The notes under the pieces: generated by a model
Told to the model about the DNA's origin: nothing
The model's database searches: none
The model's input: the letters and a program-made list of their open reading frames with translations, nothing else
Shown: in pieces, positions 1-7,148 of the stretch
How the letters are laid out: every line of letters begins with the position of its first letter
How positions within the stretch are numbered: the stretch's first letter is position 1
Position numbers and translations under genes: made by a program
NCBI GenBank assembly: GCA_902494765.1
Contig: CABUUK010000042.1
Coordinates: 1-21,326 of the forward strand
From: an uncultured Collinsella sp.
GTDB taxonomy: Bacteria > Actinomycetota > Coriobacteriia > Coriobacteriales > Coriobacteriaceae
Direction: 5' to 3'
DNA length: 21,326 nucleotides

Positions 1-324
1 GTTGCCCCACACCTCCATGCCGCACAGCGTGATGTCCGCATCGGGCGCATGCGACTCCGTCACGGAGTTCTGCCCGGCAAGCGTCAGCACCAGGTCGCCG
101 TCGGCGCCGATTGCCTCGCCCGCGTAGCCGTTAAGCTCCAGGTGGTCGGCATCGGTCCAGGCCCAGCCAGGACCCGACACGCCCGGCTCGTAGTACGTCG
201 CGCCCGCGATGATGAGGCTCTCCGCGCCCGCGGCATAAGAAGGCCCGCCCAGCAAAACGCATAGGAAGGCCATGGCAACAATCGCAATGTAATGACGGCT
301 GGTGTAGGACTCGGCAGCAAACAT
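1..324 (-). CDS. Secreted/surface protein, N-terminal part (runs off left edge)
   Basis: An open frame reads from ATG at 324 to base 1 without a stop, so only the first 108 residues are visible. A GGAG Shine-Dalgarno sequence lies about 5 bases upstream (GGAGCGGGT-ATG). Residues about 13-31 form a signal peptide: a hydrophobic stretch (IAIVAMAFLCVLLGG) followed by a PSYA-A cleavage-like site. The mature part (LIIAGATYYEPG, LELNGYAGEAIGADGDLVLTLAGQNSVTES) resembles the repeated beta-strand segments of Gram-positive surface or adhesin proteins with beta-helix or carbohydrate-binding domains. That is recognition by style, not an assigned domain. No sorting signal can be judged because the C-terminus is missing. 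It is separated from the capsule operon by 363 bp and is probably an independent unit. Confidence 0.75.
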   Translation of the reverse strand, partial: MFAAESYTSRHYIAIVAMAFLCVLLGGPSYAAGAESLIIAGATYYEPGVSGPGWAWTDADHLELNGYAGEAIGADGDLVLTLAGQNSVTESHAPDADITLCGMEVWGN

Positions 325-687
325 ACCCGCTCCGATCTTCGCAGGAGCCAATAGAATGTGCACCAGAAAATGCCCTGGTAGCGACAGTTATTAGTTTAGC
401 GAGATCGATGCGGGGGCAAAGATAAATCGCGTGGGTAATGTCGACAATTAGGTGTAAATCGTTTTGCCAGTCGGTGAAAGGAGGAATGCAGGGTTATGCG
501 TTAAGACGCGCTATCTTTGACACTCACGTTGCATATAGCTTCTGGGAATCTACTACCCGTTCCAGTTTGCTTCACCTTCCGCTCGCATCAGAGCGCGCCA
601 AAGCTCACTGAGTCGCTAACTCGCTGTAATTAGCGAAGACGATCCCCCCTCTATCCTGGATAAGACATGTAAAACCGATTTTATTAT
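325..687. other. Intergenic stretch without a convincing gene
   Basis: This 363-bp region lies between the surface-protein start and the last gene of the capsule operon. It is more AT-rich than its surroundings. It holds a 7-bp inverted repeat (TCGCTAA 613-619, TTAGCGA 630-636, 10-nt loop) about 50-75 nt downstream of the operon's last stop codon. This is the best terminator candidate on the minus strand, but no T tract follows it. A strong AAAGGAGG sits on the plus strand at 477-484, but only 1 nt before the only usable ATG. I see no convincing promoter for the surface-protein gene. Confidence 0.5.
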
Positions 688-1197
688 TCAGACCCTGTTG
701 TTTATATATTCGTCTGTTGCCCCATCTCGAGAAATGATTTTGCATGGGTGCCCAATCACAATCGAATGGCTTGGTACGTCGCAGTTAACATAAGTGTTCG
801 GTGCAACGAGAACGTCGTTGCCTAAACGAACGCCACCAACAATAGTTGAGTTGACACCAAGCCAAACGCAATCGCCAAGAACAGGCGCACCTTTTCGTTT
901 GCCGCGGTTTTCCCGACCAATTGTCACACCTTTGTGCATATTGCAGTTGCGACCGATAACGGCATTCGGGTTTACCGTAATGCCAAAAGCGTGACCCAGA
1001 TACAAGCCTTCGCCAATCGAGGTGGCAGGCGCGATCTCGAGACCATATTTGCAAGCCATCCTCTTTCGAAAAAGATGCCATAAAGGATTGTGCGAATTCT
1101 GGCACTTTCGAAGTAGCCAAACAAACCTCAAAGCATGGTTTGAGAGAATAGACCCCCCCCCAAAGCGAATACGGTCACTGCTGTATACATTCGACAT
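688..1197 (-). CDS. Serine O-acetyltransferase-like left-handed beta-helix acetyltransferase
   Basis: A 169-residue protein of the CysE/LbH-SAT hexapeptide family. In polysaccharide loci such enzymes usually O-acetylate a sugar or modify an amino-acid substituent, using acetyl-CoA in the cytoplasm. A short helical N-terminus (about 1-50) precedes hexapeptide repeats (about 53-155). Family hallmarks include the GHAFG histidine (H69), HKGVTIG (H88) and the closing VIGHPCK turn. The frame is open to 1320, but that would overlap the upstream epimerase gene. ATG 1197, 13 bp after the epimerase stop with a GGGTGA-like ribosome site, is the sensible start. It is the last gene of the operon. Codons 13-15 are an uninterrupted run of nine G's (coding strand). 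Gain or loss of one G would destroy the frame, making this a candidate phase-variable gene. Its exact substrate is unknown. Confidence 0.85.
   Translation of the reverse strand: MSNVYSSDRIRFGGGSILSNHALRFVWLLRKCQNSHNPLWHLFRKRMACKYGLEIAPATSIGEGLYLGHAFGITVNPNAVIGRNCNMHKGVTIGRENRGKRKGAPVLGDCVWLGVNSTIVGGVRLGNDVLVAPNTYVNCDVPSHSIVIGHPCKIISRDGATDEYINNRV
1153..1161 (-). repeat. Homopolymeric G9 tract inside the acetyltransferase reading frame
   Basis: Nine consecutive C's on the plus strand are nine G's on the coding strand, encoding Gly13-Gly15 of the acetyltransferase. The current length is in frame. Losing one G leads to a TGA within about ten codons. Gaining one moves translation into a frame that terminates near 785 without the hexapeptide fold. 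Confidence 0.9.
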
Positions 1198-1210
1198 TGC
1201 TATCACCCAG

Positions 1211-2251
1211 CTAATTCCCGTAGAACTCGCGATACCACTTCGCGAATTCACGAAGACCGTCCTCGAGCGGCGTTGCGGGTTTGTAACCAAAATCGCGCTC
1301 CAAGGCGCCAGTATCCGCATAGGTTACAGGCACGTCACCAGGCTGCATAGGAACGAGCTGCTTATGCGCCTCGAAATCGTAATCGGCGGGGAGCACGCCC
1401 TCCTCAACCAGCACACGCTGCAGGGTGTCCACGAAGTCCAGCAGGTTCTCGGGATTCGAATTGCCGATGTTATACACGCGATGAGCGGCAATTGGCAAAC
1501 CATCAGCACCGATCTTGACCTCAGGAGCGCCGTCCATGACCCTGCGCACGCCCTCCACAATATCGTCCACGTACGTAAAGTCGCGCTTACAATCGCCCAT
1601 GTTGAAAATCTTAATCGTATCGCCACGACGCAACTTCTCGGTGAAGCCGAAGTACGCCATGTCGGGCCTTCCCATGGGCCCGTACACCGTAAAGAAGCGC
1701 AGACCCGTGGCCGGGATGGAGTAGAGCTTGGAGTAGGCCGCGGCCATGAGTTCATTGCTCTTCTTGGTGGCAGCATACAAACTCACGGGGGAGTCTACGC
1801 GGTCCTCCTCGCTGAAGGGAACCTTCTCGTTGCCGCCATAAACCGAACTCGAACTCGCGTACACCAGGTGCTTCACCGGGTGATGACGGCATCCTTCCAA
1901 AATGTTAAAGAATCCAATCAGGTTCGAGTCGATGTAAGCCCTCGGGTTCTCAATGGAATACCGCACACCCGCCTGGGCAGCCAAGTTCACCACAACGTCG
2001 AAGCCGTTCTCAGCGAACAGGCGCTCTATCAACGCGGCATCGCACAGGTCGCCGCGCACGAAGGCGAAACGCCCCGCCTTGTCCACCTCCGCCAGCATTC
2101 GCAGGCGAGCCTCTTTGATGCCAGGGTCGTAGTAGCTGTTCACGTTGTCCAGACCGATGATCGCGTCGTCGGTGGTTTCGAGCAGCCGCTTCACCAGAAA
2201 CGCCCCGATGAAGCCGGCGGCGCCAGTGACGAGGACTTTTCTATCCTGCAT
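1211..2251 (-). CDS. NAD-dependent epimerase, UDP-glucuronate 4-epimerase type
   Basis: A 346-residue extended short-chain dehydrogenase/reductase. The Rossmann NAD-binding motif TGAAGFIG is at residues 9-16 and the catalytic Tyr159-xxx-Lys163 is in YAATKK, with the SSSSVYG segment at 133-139. RFFTVYGPMGRPDMA (185-199), RDFTYVDDIVEG and the C-terminal VPMQPGDVP are typical of the UDP-glucuronate 4-epimerases of capsule loci (LpsL/Cap1J-like). These interconvert UDP-GlcA and UDP-GalA. The enzyme fits the locus because a UDP-glucose dehydrogenase three quarters of the way up the operon supplies UDP-GlcA. Other UDP-sugar 4-epimerase specificities cannot be excluded from sequence alone. The start is ATG 2251. 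The ribosome site is only a weak GTGGGG-like sequence, 66 bp after the flippase stop, so translation may be modest. Confidence 0.88.
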   Translation of the reverse strand: MQDRKVLVTGAAGFIGAFLVKRLLETTDDAIIGLDNVNSYYDPGIKEARLRMLAEVDKAGRFAFVRGDLCDAALIERLFAENGFDVVVNLAAQAGVRYSIENPRAYIDSNLIGFFNILEGCRHHPVKHLVYASSSSVYGGNEKVPFSEEDRVDSPVSLYAATKKSNELMAAAYSKLYSIPATGLRFFTVYGPMGRPDMAYFGFTEKLRRGDTIKIFNMGDCKRDFTYVDDIVEGVRRVMDGAPEVKIGADGLPIAAHRVYNIGNSNPENLLDFVDTLQRVLVEEGVLPADYDFEAHKQLVPMQPGDVPVTYADTGALERDFGYKPATPLEDGLREFAKWYREFYGN

Positions 2252-2317
2252 ATATACCCCACTCTTTCGTTTTAAGGAAGTCCTGAGATGGAACTCCCAA
2301 CAAGTTAATTACAGACC

Positions 2318-3784
2318 TCAAAACGTTTTAAAGCCGCCGCCCTTGACCAGCTTCAGCAGCACCCTCCTACTCTTGGGCAAAGCAAAGCAAATCGCGAAAT
2401 AGACAACGACGCACCCTACAATGTCCAACCCGACGCCAAGCCAGTTGCTAGATGCGAGTCCATACGTCACCCATGCAAATGCGCACATCATCGATGTGCA
2501 GAAAATGGGCTCCTTGAGCGACAACAAAGTGCGCCCAAACGAAAGGCCAACCACGAAATATGTGACCACTTGGTTGATAGCAATCAAAAGGATCCTCAAT
2601 CCCGCATCAGCCCACACGACGGCATCGAACCCTTGCATAGCCGCCACGGTCATAAGCGGCGTCATCAACACGAGGTACATCACCTGCACAAGCGTAGACA
2701 CGCGCGGTTTACCAAGAGAGCGATACATCTCGCTGCTGTAGTATGAGAGCAGCACCATCGGCCCCTGCACCAGCCCATACAACCCGAACATGAGCGTCGC
2801 CTCGCCCCACTGATCGCCGAGCAACAGGGCCACCAAAGGCTCGCGGAATACGAAGATACCCGCAGACAACGGCAACAGGAACAATGCCACCATGAACTGG
2901 AAGCGTCGCAGATAAGCAACGTATTCTTCCCGATCAAACTGAAGGCGCGAAAGTGACGAGAACAAGATGGGCGTCGTAGCGTTCGTGATAATCCCGAAGC
3001 ACCCGCTCACAAAGGTGACCGGCGTCTTGTAATATCCCAACTCAGCCGCACCCAGGAAATGCCCCACGATAAAGGTGCCCGCCCAAGAGGAAAGCCATAT
3101 GGTGAACGACTCCAAAAGCGTCCATCCGCTGAATGAGAACATAGCCTTCAGCATGTTGAAGGAGTAGAAAAAACGCGGTTTCCACTCAGACAGCAGAGTC
3201 AGCCCCACTGCATTTACAATATTCGCCGCCAAAGTGCCAACGATAAGCGACCAGTAACCAAATCCCATAAACGCCAGTACAAGCGTCGAGCCGAAGTTAA
3301 GTAAGGTCGACGTCAGTCTCACCGGCATAAGCGACTTGAAATCGAGATTACGGTGGAACAACGCCATCTGAATGCTCGAAAACGACGTCAACGGGAGAGA
3401 GAGGCAGGCCACGGCCAAGGGAAAGCCCAGCGACGGATTGCCCACGAAGGTGGCCACCGGATCGTTGAATATGGCAATGAGACACCACAGGACCACCGAT
3501 ATGCCGAAGTTCGTCCAAAAGGCCACGTTAGCGTTGGCATGCAGGTCTTTTTTGTCTCGGAAGCTGTGTTGCACCAGGTACTTCTGGAACCCGGCGTCCG
3601 CGAACATGTCGGCAAAGCTCACTACCATGGTGACGGTCGCCACCATGCCAAACGCCTCTGGCGCCAGCAGCCTCGCTAAGACGAGCTGCGAGATAGGCGA
3701 GATGATTTTGGCGATAATCTCGGTTGCCAGAGACCACTTTGCCGCGCTTGCCGACCTCGCCCGGAGGTCTTTTGTGTCGGACAT
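2318..3784 (-). CDS. Wzx-type oligosaccharide flippase (PST/MOP family)
   Basis: A 488-residue polytopic membrane protein of the polysaccharide transport branch of the MOP superfamily. It would flip the undecaprenyl-diphosphate-linked repeat unit across the cytoplasmic membrane. The N-terminus is typical: a short basic segment, then AKWSLATEIIAKIISPISQLVLARLL, followed by the conserved APEAFGMVATVTMVVSFADMFADAGF region. Around 12-14 hydrophobic segments follow, ending in a basic tail (PKSRRVLLKLVKGGG). Full family length with no disruption. The start is ATG 3784 with a strong GGAGG 6 nt upstream. That site lies inside a 28-codon ORF which ends one base before this ATG, so the two may be translationally coupled. 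Together with the EpsG-like polymerase it defines a Wzx/Wzy-type pathway. Confidence 0.9.
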   Translation of the reverse strand: MSDTKDLRARSASAAKWSLATEIIAKIISPISQLVLARLLAPEAFGMVATVTMVVSFADMFADAGFQKYLVQHSFRDKKDLHANANVAFWTNFGISVVLWCLIAIFNDPVATFVGNPSLGFPLAVACLSLPLTSFSSIQMALFHRNLDFKSLMPVRLTSTLLNFGSTLVLAFMGFGYWSLIVGTLAANIVNAVGLTLLSEWKPRFFYSFNMLKAMFSFSGWTLLESFTIWLSSWAGTFIVGHFLGAAELGYYKTPVTFVSGCFGIITNATTPILFSSLSRLQFDREEYVAYLRRFQFMVALFLLPLSAGIFVFREPLVALLLGDQWGEATLMFGLYGLVQGPMVLLSYYSSEMYRSLGKPRVSTLVQVMYLVLMTPLMTVAAMQGFDAVVWADAGLRILLIAINQVVTYFVVGLSFGRTLLSLKEPIFCTSMMCAFAWVTYGLASSNWLGVGLDIVGCVVVYFAICFALPKSRRVLLKLVKGGGFKTF

Positions 3785-3785
3785 A

Positions 3786-3872
3786 CTAAACCTCCATGAA
3801 GAAACGCCGGAGCGCGCTTACTGGCTGATTATCCATGCGCACGCACTGAATGCAGCTTTCGTTTGCCATCAT
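3786..3872 (-). CDS. Possible 28-residue small ORF bridging ATP-grasp and flippase genes
   Basis: The 84-bp gap between the ATP-grasp stop and the flippase start is exactly filled by an ORF. Its ATG (3872) overlaps the upstream TGA as ATGA, and a second ATG follows immediately. Its TAG (3786-3788) lies one base before the flippase ATG. A GAGGA sequence precedes the start and the flippase's GGAGG lies near its end. The peptide begins MMANESCIQCVRMDNQ and ends RRFFMEV. It has two cysteines (CIQC) and no recognisable domain. It could be a translational-coupling leader, a tiny protein, or chance. The perfect fit to both neighbours is the only evidence. Confidence 0.35.
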   Translation of the reverse strand: MMANESCIQCVRMDNQPVSALRRFFMEV

Positions 3873-4816
3873 TCCTCGTTTTCACGTTGGGGCAAAGAAA
3901 CCATTTGCCCCAACGTCCTCTCCGCCTCAGCGGGGCTGAAAGGCGTAAACCCGCCCCACGGGTAGAAAGTCAGCTCGCCGACGAGAACGCGCCCCTTGCA
4001 GATGAAGAGGTCGACCCTCAAGAAAGGTACACCGTCACTCAGTTTCCTTGATAGCTCGAGCATCTCGCTGAGCTGCTCCGGGGCAGGGATCGTCTCTTCG
4101 GAACTCGCGTATCCCATCGCCAAAGGCAGCAGATTCCACTCAGTGTCGTAGAAATCGTTGTACCTCTTCTCAGAATCGTTCTTGTCCCCGTGACAATAAG
4201 AAATCAGCCGGGGTTCCCCGTCAAAGCAGAAGAAGTCGAACTCGTCGATGCCTTCCCAGTTATCGTCTTCATCACGGGCATTATCGCCCTCGCTCTCCAA
4301 GAACTCCTCGGCGAACACGACGGGCTTCACGTTCTTGTAAGGCCATTCCCTGCACCCGTAAAAATAATTCTGCTTCAAATGACCCCGAAAAAAGTCCTTG
4401 GCACTGTTGAGATCGAAGTGTCCCTTGTCAGTGCAGATGAGCACGCCGCCGCAGTCGTGGTTCGTTTTGAGTACGAACTTCTCCGGTAGCCCACTCACAT
4501 CGATGTCATCAGCGGAATTCCAGGCGCCCAACGTCTTGACCACGTGCTCGGAGCCCACACGCGAGGCAATGAGGTCCTTAGCGCGGTACTTGTCGACCAT
4601 GGTCGTGTACGCAGGGTTGTGATCGTTAAGCTTCAGCCACTGCATCTTCTCAGTGAAGGTCACCGGCGAGTCTATGCTAGGCCACATGCCCAACTTGGCG
4701 CGATGCATCAATCGAAGGTGCGTCCTGTCGGAAACCCATTTCGTTAGACCCTTCGACGTAAAGGCACAGTAGGCCATCCACGGGTCACTTAGGTATTTTT
4801 TAATTTTGCTTTCCAT
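3869..4816 (-). CDS. TupA-like ATP-grasp enzyme
   Basis: A 315-residue protein matching the ATP-grasp group named after TupA of teichuronopeptide synthesis in alkaliphilic Bacillus. Conserved stretches are FTEKMQWLKLND then VDKYRAK, LGAWNSADDIDVSGLPEKFVLKTNHDCGG, REWPYKNVKP, the EEFLE acidic motif, DFFCFDGEPRLI and the metal-site-like RVDLFICKGRVLVGELTFYPWGG near the C-terminus. ATP-grasp enzymes join a carboxylate to an amine or thiol through an acyl-phosphate. In this uronic-acid cluster, amide linkage of an amino acid to a uronate is a reasonable inference, not a demonstrated function. A TTG at 4849 could extend the protein by 11 residues. ATG 4816 with AAGGAA nine bases upstream is the better start. 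It follows a 143-bp gap with a hairpin after the polymerase gene. Confidence 0.85.
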   Translation of the reverse strand: MESKIKKYLSDPWMAYCAFTSKGLTKWVSDRTHLRLMHRAKLGMWPSIDSPVTFTEKMQWLKLNDHNPAYTTMVDKYRAKDLIASRVGSEHVVKTLGAWNSADDIDVSGLPEKFVLKTNHDCGGVLICTDKGHFDLNSAKDFFRGHLKQNYFYGCREWPYKNVKPVVFAEEFLESEGDNARDEDDNWEGIDEFDFFCFDGEPRLISYCHGDKNDSEKRYNDFYDTEWNLLPLAMGYASSEETIPAPEQLSEMLELSRKLSDGVPFLRVDLFICKGRVLVGELTFYPWGGFTPFSPAEAERTLGQMVSLPQRENEE

Positions 4817-4934
4817 ATATACAATTTCCTTAAGTCCGAGCTTAAACAAAGCGTTTTACTTTTTAATTCTCTGCGCTACACATGGAACAAGCCCTGGGCG
4901 TATGCAAACCACCAACGTAGACTTTGCTCGTATA

Positions 4935-4955
4935 TGCCCGAAACGGTTTCGGGCA
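4935..4955 (-). terminator. Mid-operon hairpin after the polymerase gene (terminator-like, weak)
   Basis: An 8-bp perfect stem (TGCCCGAA 4935-4942, TTCGGGCA 4948-4955) with a 5-nt loop whose closing bases can extend the pairing. It lies directly after the TAA of the EpsG-like gene. No T tract follows on the minus strand, so it is at best a weak terminator, pause or processing site within the operon. It sits in the largest gap of the cluster after the LoaP leader, a place where an antiterminator such as LoaP would matter. Confidence 0.45.
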
Positions 4956-4959
4956 CTAT

Positions 4960-6048
4960 TTACCCCATCCAGACGAACGAATAAGACTCGATACCAAGCC
5001 CGGTATGAAGCAGATAGGCATAAAAGGCGTAGAAAAGGAACCAGACAACTAGAAAACAGCCAAGACAAAAACGGGCTTTTATTTTCCGAGCGTCCTTCAC
5101 GAAGCCTCCGAAAATCACGGGGCCTAATACGGTGAAGTAATAGGCTATGCGGCCGGCGTTGGCAATCACATAAGAGGACGCCGAAGCCAAAATGCCTAAA
5201 GCGTAAAACACGAGCGGCATCCGGTTGGCTTTGAGCCGCGACGTTCCGTCGCTCTCAACCGGGGCAACATTCGCAGTTTCGCGGCTGACGAAATATGCGA
5301 TCGCGAGGACGGTCGCCTGCGCAAAAACCATCAACCCGATGCTCGATTCGTTCACGGAGTAACGCGCATACCGGTCGACGAGCTTAGAGCCCGCATAAGC
5401 TGCCAGGAACAGCAGGGCAACCGATGCAAGCATCTTCGCGGCGAACTGCGATCGGCTCTTGCTTTTGTTGGAAAATAGGTAGTAGATGAGGAATAGGACC
5501 CCTATCAGGGCGGACGCGTGCAAAAGAGCGCCAACAGCCCACCAAGCGCAAAAAAGCAACGGCTTATTCTGTTCTAAAAACCTGGTTGCGTAGAAAACCA
5601 GCGAGACTGCAATCATCTGGCACGTCAGACACATAGACAGCGGGAACACCGTTGCCGTATAGACGAACATCGCAAACGAGAGCGATGCCGTTCGTCTAAA
5701 ATCCCAAAGCCTGAAAGCAAAAAAGGCGTTGGTGATCAGCGACTCGACGACGAGCAAGAACGAGTAATTGTTACAGATATGGAGCACCGCACTTGTGAAG
5801 ACACCGTACGGAACGCTGAACGTATGGTTCCACATCGTGGTCCCATACGCGTAGAAGTACTCGATTCCCTCTTTATAACCCAGGGTATCCTGCCCAACCG
5901 CATACGACCTCAAGCCCCCGACGGCGGTAAGAAGAACCACGGCAGCGACCAGCCCAGCCTTACTCTTGCCGTTTTCCGACATGCGCGCAAGCGCCGCTGA
6001 AAGCAAAACGACAAGAAAGTAGAAAAGCGATGTTTCGATAAAGTTCAT
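4960..6048 (-). CDS. EpsG-family polysaccharide polymerase (Wzy-like)
   Basis: A 362-residue integral membrane protein with about ten hydrophobic segments. The motif after the second segment, GLRSYAVGQDTLGYKEGIEYF (about 45-65), is the hallmark of the EpsG family (R-x(4)-G-x-DT-x-x-Y). These proteins act as oligosaccharide repeat-unit polymerases in Gram-positive EPS loci. It would join flipped repeat units on the outer face of the membrane. The start ATG at 6048 overlaps the upstream GT4 stop as ATGA, implying translational coupling; I see no strong independent ribosome site. A terminator-like hairpin follows the stop. Low sequence conservation is normal for polymerases, so linkage specificity cannot be predicted. 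Confidence 0.82.
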   Translation of the reverse strand: MNFIETSLFYFLVVLLSAALARMSENGKSKAGLVAAVVLLTAVGGLRSYAVGQDTLGYKEGIEYFYAYGTTMWNHTFSVPYGVFTSAVLHICNNYSFLLVVESLITNAFFAFRLWDFRRTASLSFAMFVYTATVFPLSMCLTCQMIAVSLVFYATRFLEQNKPLLFCAWWAVGALLHASALIGVLFLIYYLFSNKSKSRSQFAAKMLASVALLFLAAYAGSKLVDRYARYSVNESSIGLMVFAQATVLAIAYFVSRETANVAPVESDGTSRLKANRMPLVFYALGILASASSYVIANAGRIAYYFTVLGPVIFGGFVKDARKIKARFCLGCFLVVWFLFYAFYAYLLHTGLGIESYSFVWMG

Positions 6049-7148
6049 CCGAATACCAGCCTCACGAAACCGGGAAGCTCCGAATTGATTTCATAGCCCG
6101 AGCCTTTCAAATCCCTCGCACTGGCGCTTGACCCTATGCGATCCGCGGAGAGCGCGGCGTCGGCCCATTCGTCCAGAGCGTCGCCCAGACTTTTGTAAAC
6201 GACGTTCTCGCAAATGCCAACCTCCCGCGTGATGGAGTCGCTAATCACGCAAGGGAGTCCGTTTGCCTGCGCCTCGACGACGACGTTCGGCAGGCCTTCG
6301 TAGACAGAGGGGAAGATGAAGACGTCCATAGCCGAATAGAGACGGCGGACATCGCTCCTAACCCCGGCAAACACCACCCTATCGGTCAATCCGAGCTCGG
6401 CAACGCGCCTCTCAACGGCCGTGCGTGTCTCGCCTTTGCCGACGAGAATGAGGACGGCGTCTGGCCTTCTCCGGGCGATTTCAGCAAAAACATCGACAAG
6501 GAAGAGGTGGTTCTTCTGCTCACTGAACCTCCCGACGTGCCCGACGACATAGGACTCGGCAGGAACGCCCAGTTCGCGCTTAACATCGTCCCGTGTCGAA
6601 GCGTCATAGGCGTAGTCCTCGAGGTTGAGCGCGTTCTTCATGAGATGGAAACGCGGCCCCGATACCCCCGCCTTGCCGAACATGTAGACGCCCGCCTCGG
6701 TAGACGGGGCGGCGAAGTCGGTCGCCGCAACCCTGACAAGGGGCTTGAAAAGATTGTGCAGCAGGGTCTCCTTTTTGCTGTTCGAAACTGTACCCGTGTT
6801 GCTTGACCTGAATATGGTTCTGGACACGCCTCCGAATCTCATGGCGAGCAAATCAAGACAGGAAAGGCTGTGCTGAGACGACCTGACAGCACAGCAATAA
6901 CCGCCGTCCCGGGCTATCTGCATGAGCCGCTTGAACGAAGCGACCGGCCCGGCCTCGGTCTTCTTGACTGTGTGCACAATTCTGCCGCCCATCGACTCGA
7001 TTTCGGCGTCGTAAAAGCCCGGCACGTCGGACGACACACAGAAGTCGAGCTGATAGCGCGACTTGTCCAAAGCCCGGTAATACTTCATGAATACCGTCTC
7101 GGCCCCGCCGGTGTCCATCGAGGTCACGATATAGAGGGCCTTCTTCAT
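6045..7148 (-). CDS. Glycosyltransferase family 4 (EpsF/CapM-like)
   Basis: A 367-residue GT-B retaining glycosyltransferase without membrane segments, working on the cytoplasmic face. The N-terminal acceptor domain opens with ALYIVTSMDTGGAETVFM (GGAE at 14-17), characteristic of EpsF-type EPS transferases. The C-terminal donor-binding domain has HVGRFSEQKNH (R207, K212) and the E-x7-E motif in SVYEGLPNVVVEA (E284 and E292). Its start overlaps the stop of the C5-epimerase-family gene (ATGA at 7145-7148), and its stop overlaps the polymerase start, so these three genes are tightly coupled. The sugar donor and acceptor are not predictable from sequence alone. Confidence 0.9.
   Translation of the reverse strand: MKKALYIVTSMDTGGAETVFMKYYRALDKSRYQLDFCVSSDVPGFYDAEIESMGGRIVHTVKKTEAGPVASFKRLMQIARDGGYCCAVRSSQHSLSCLDLLAMRFGGVSRTIFRSSNTGTVSNSKKETLLHNLFKPLVRVAATDFAAPSTEAGVYMFGKAGVSGPRFHLMKNALNLEDYAYDASTRDDVKRELGVPAESYVVGHVGRFSEQKNHLFLVDVFAEIARRRPDAVLILVGKGETRTAVERRVAELGLTDRVVFAGVRSDVRRLYSAMDVFIFPSVYEGLPNVVVEAQANGLPCVISDSITREVGICENVVYKSLGDALDEWADAALSADRIGSSASARDLKGSGYEINSELPGFVRLVFG

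Noticed and set aside
486..611. A 41-codon plus-strand ORF next to a perfect AAAGGAGG
   Set aside because: The ATG is only one base after the ribosome-site sequence, too close for initiation. There is no promoter and no protein-like composition.
613..636. 7-bp inverted repeat as the definite terminator of the capsule operon
   Set aside because: The stem is AT-rich with a 10-nt loop and no T tract follows on the minus strand. It is kept only as a candidate within the intergenic description.
1022..2275. A 417-codon plus-strand open frame opposite the 4-epimerase
   Set aside because: The minus strand holds a complete, motif-rich epimerase. The plus-strand product is low-complexity His/Val-rich sequence typical of antisense frames in GC-rich genes.
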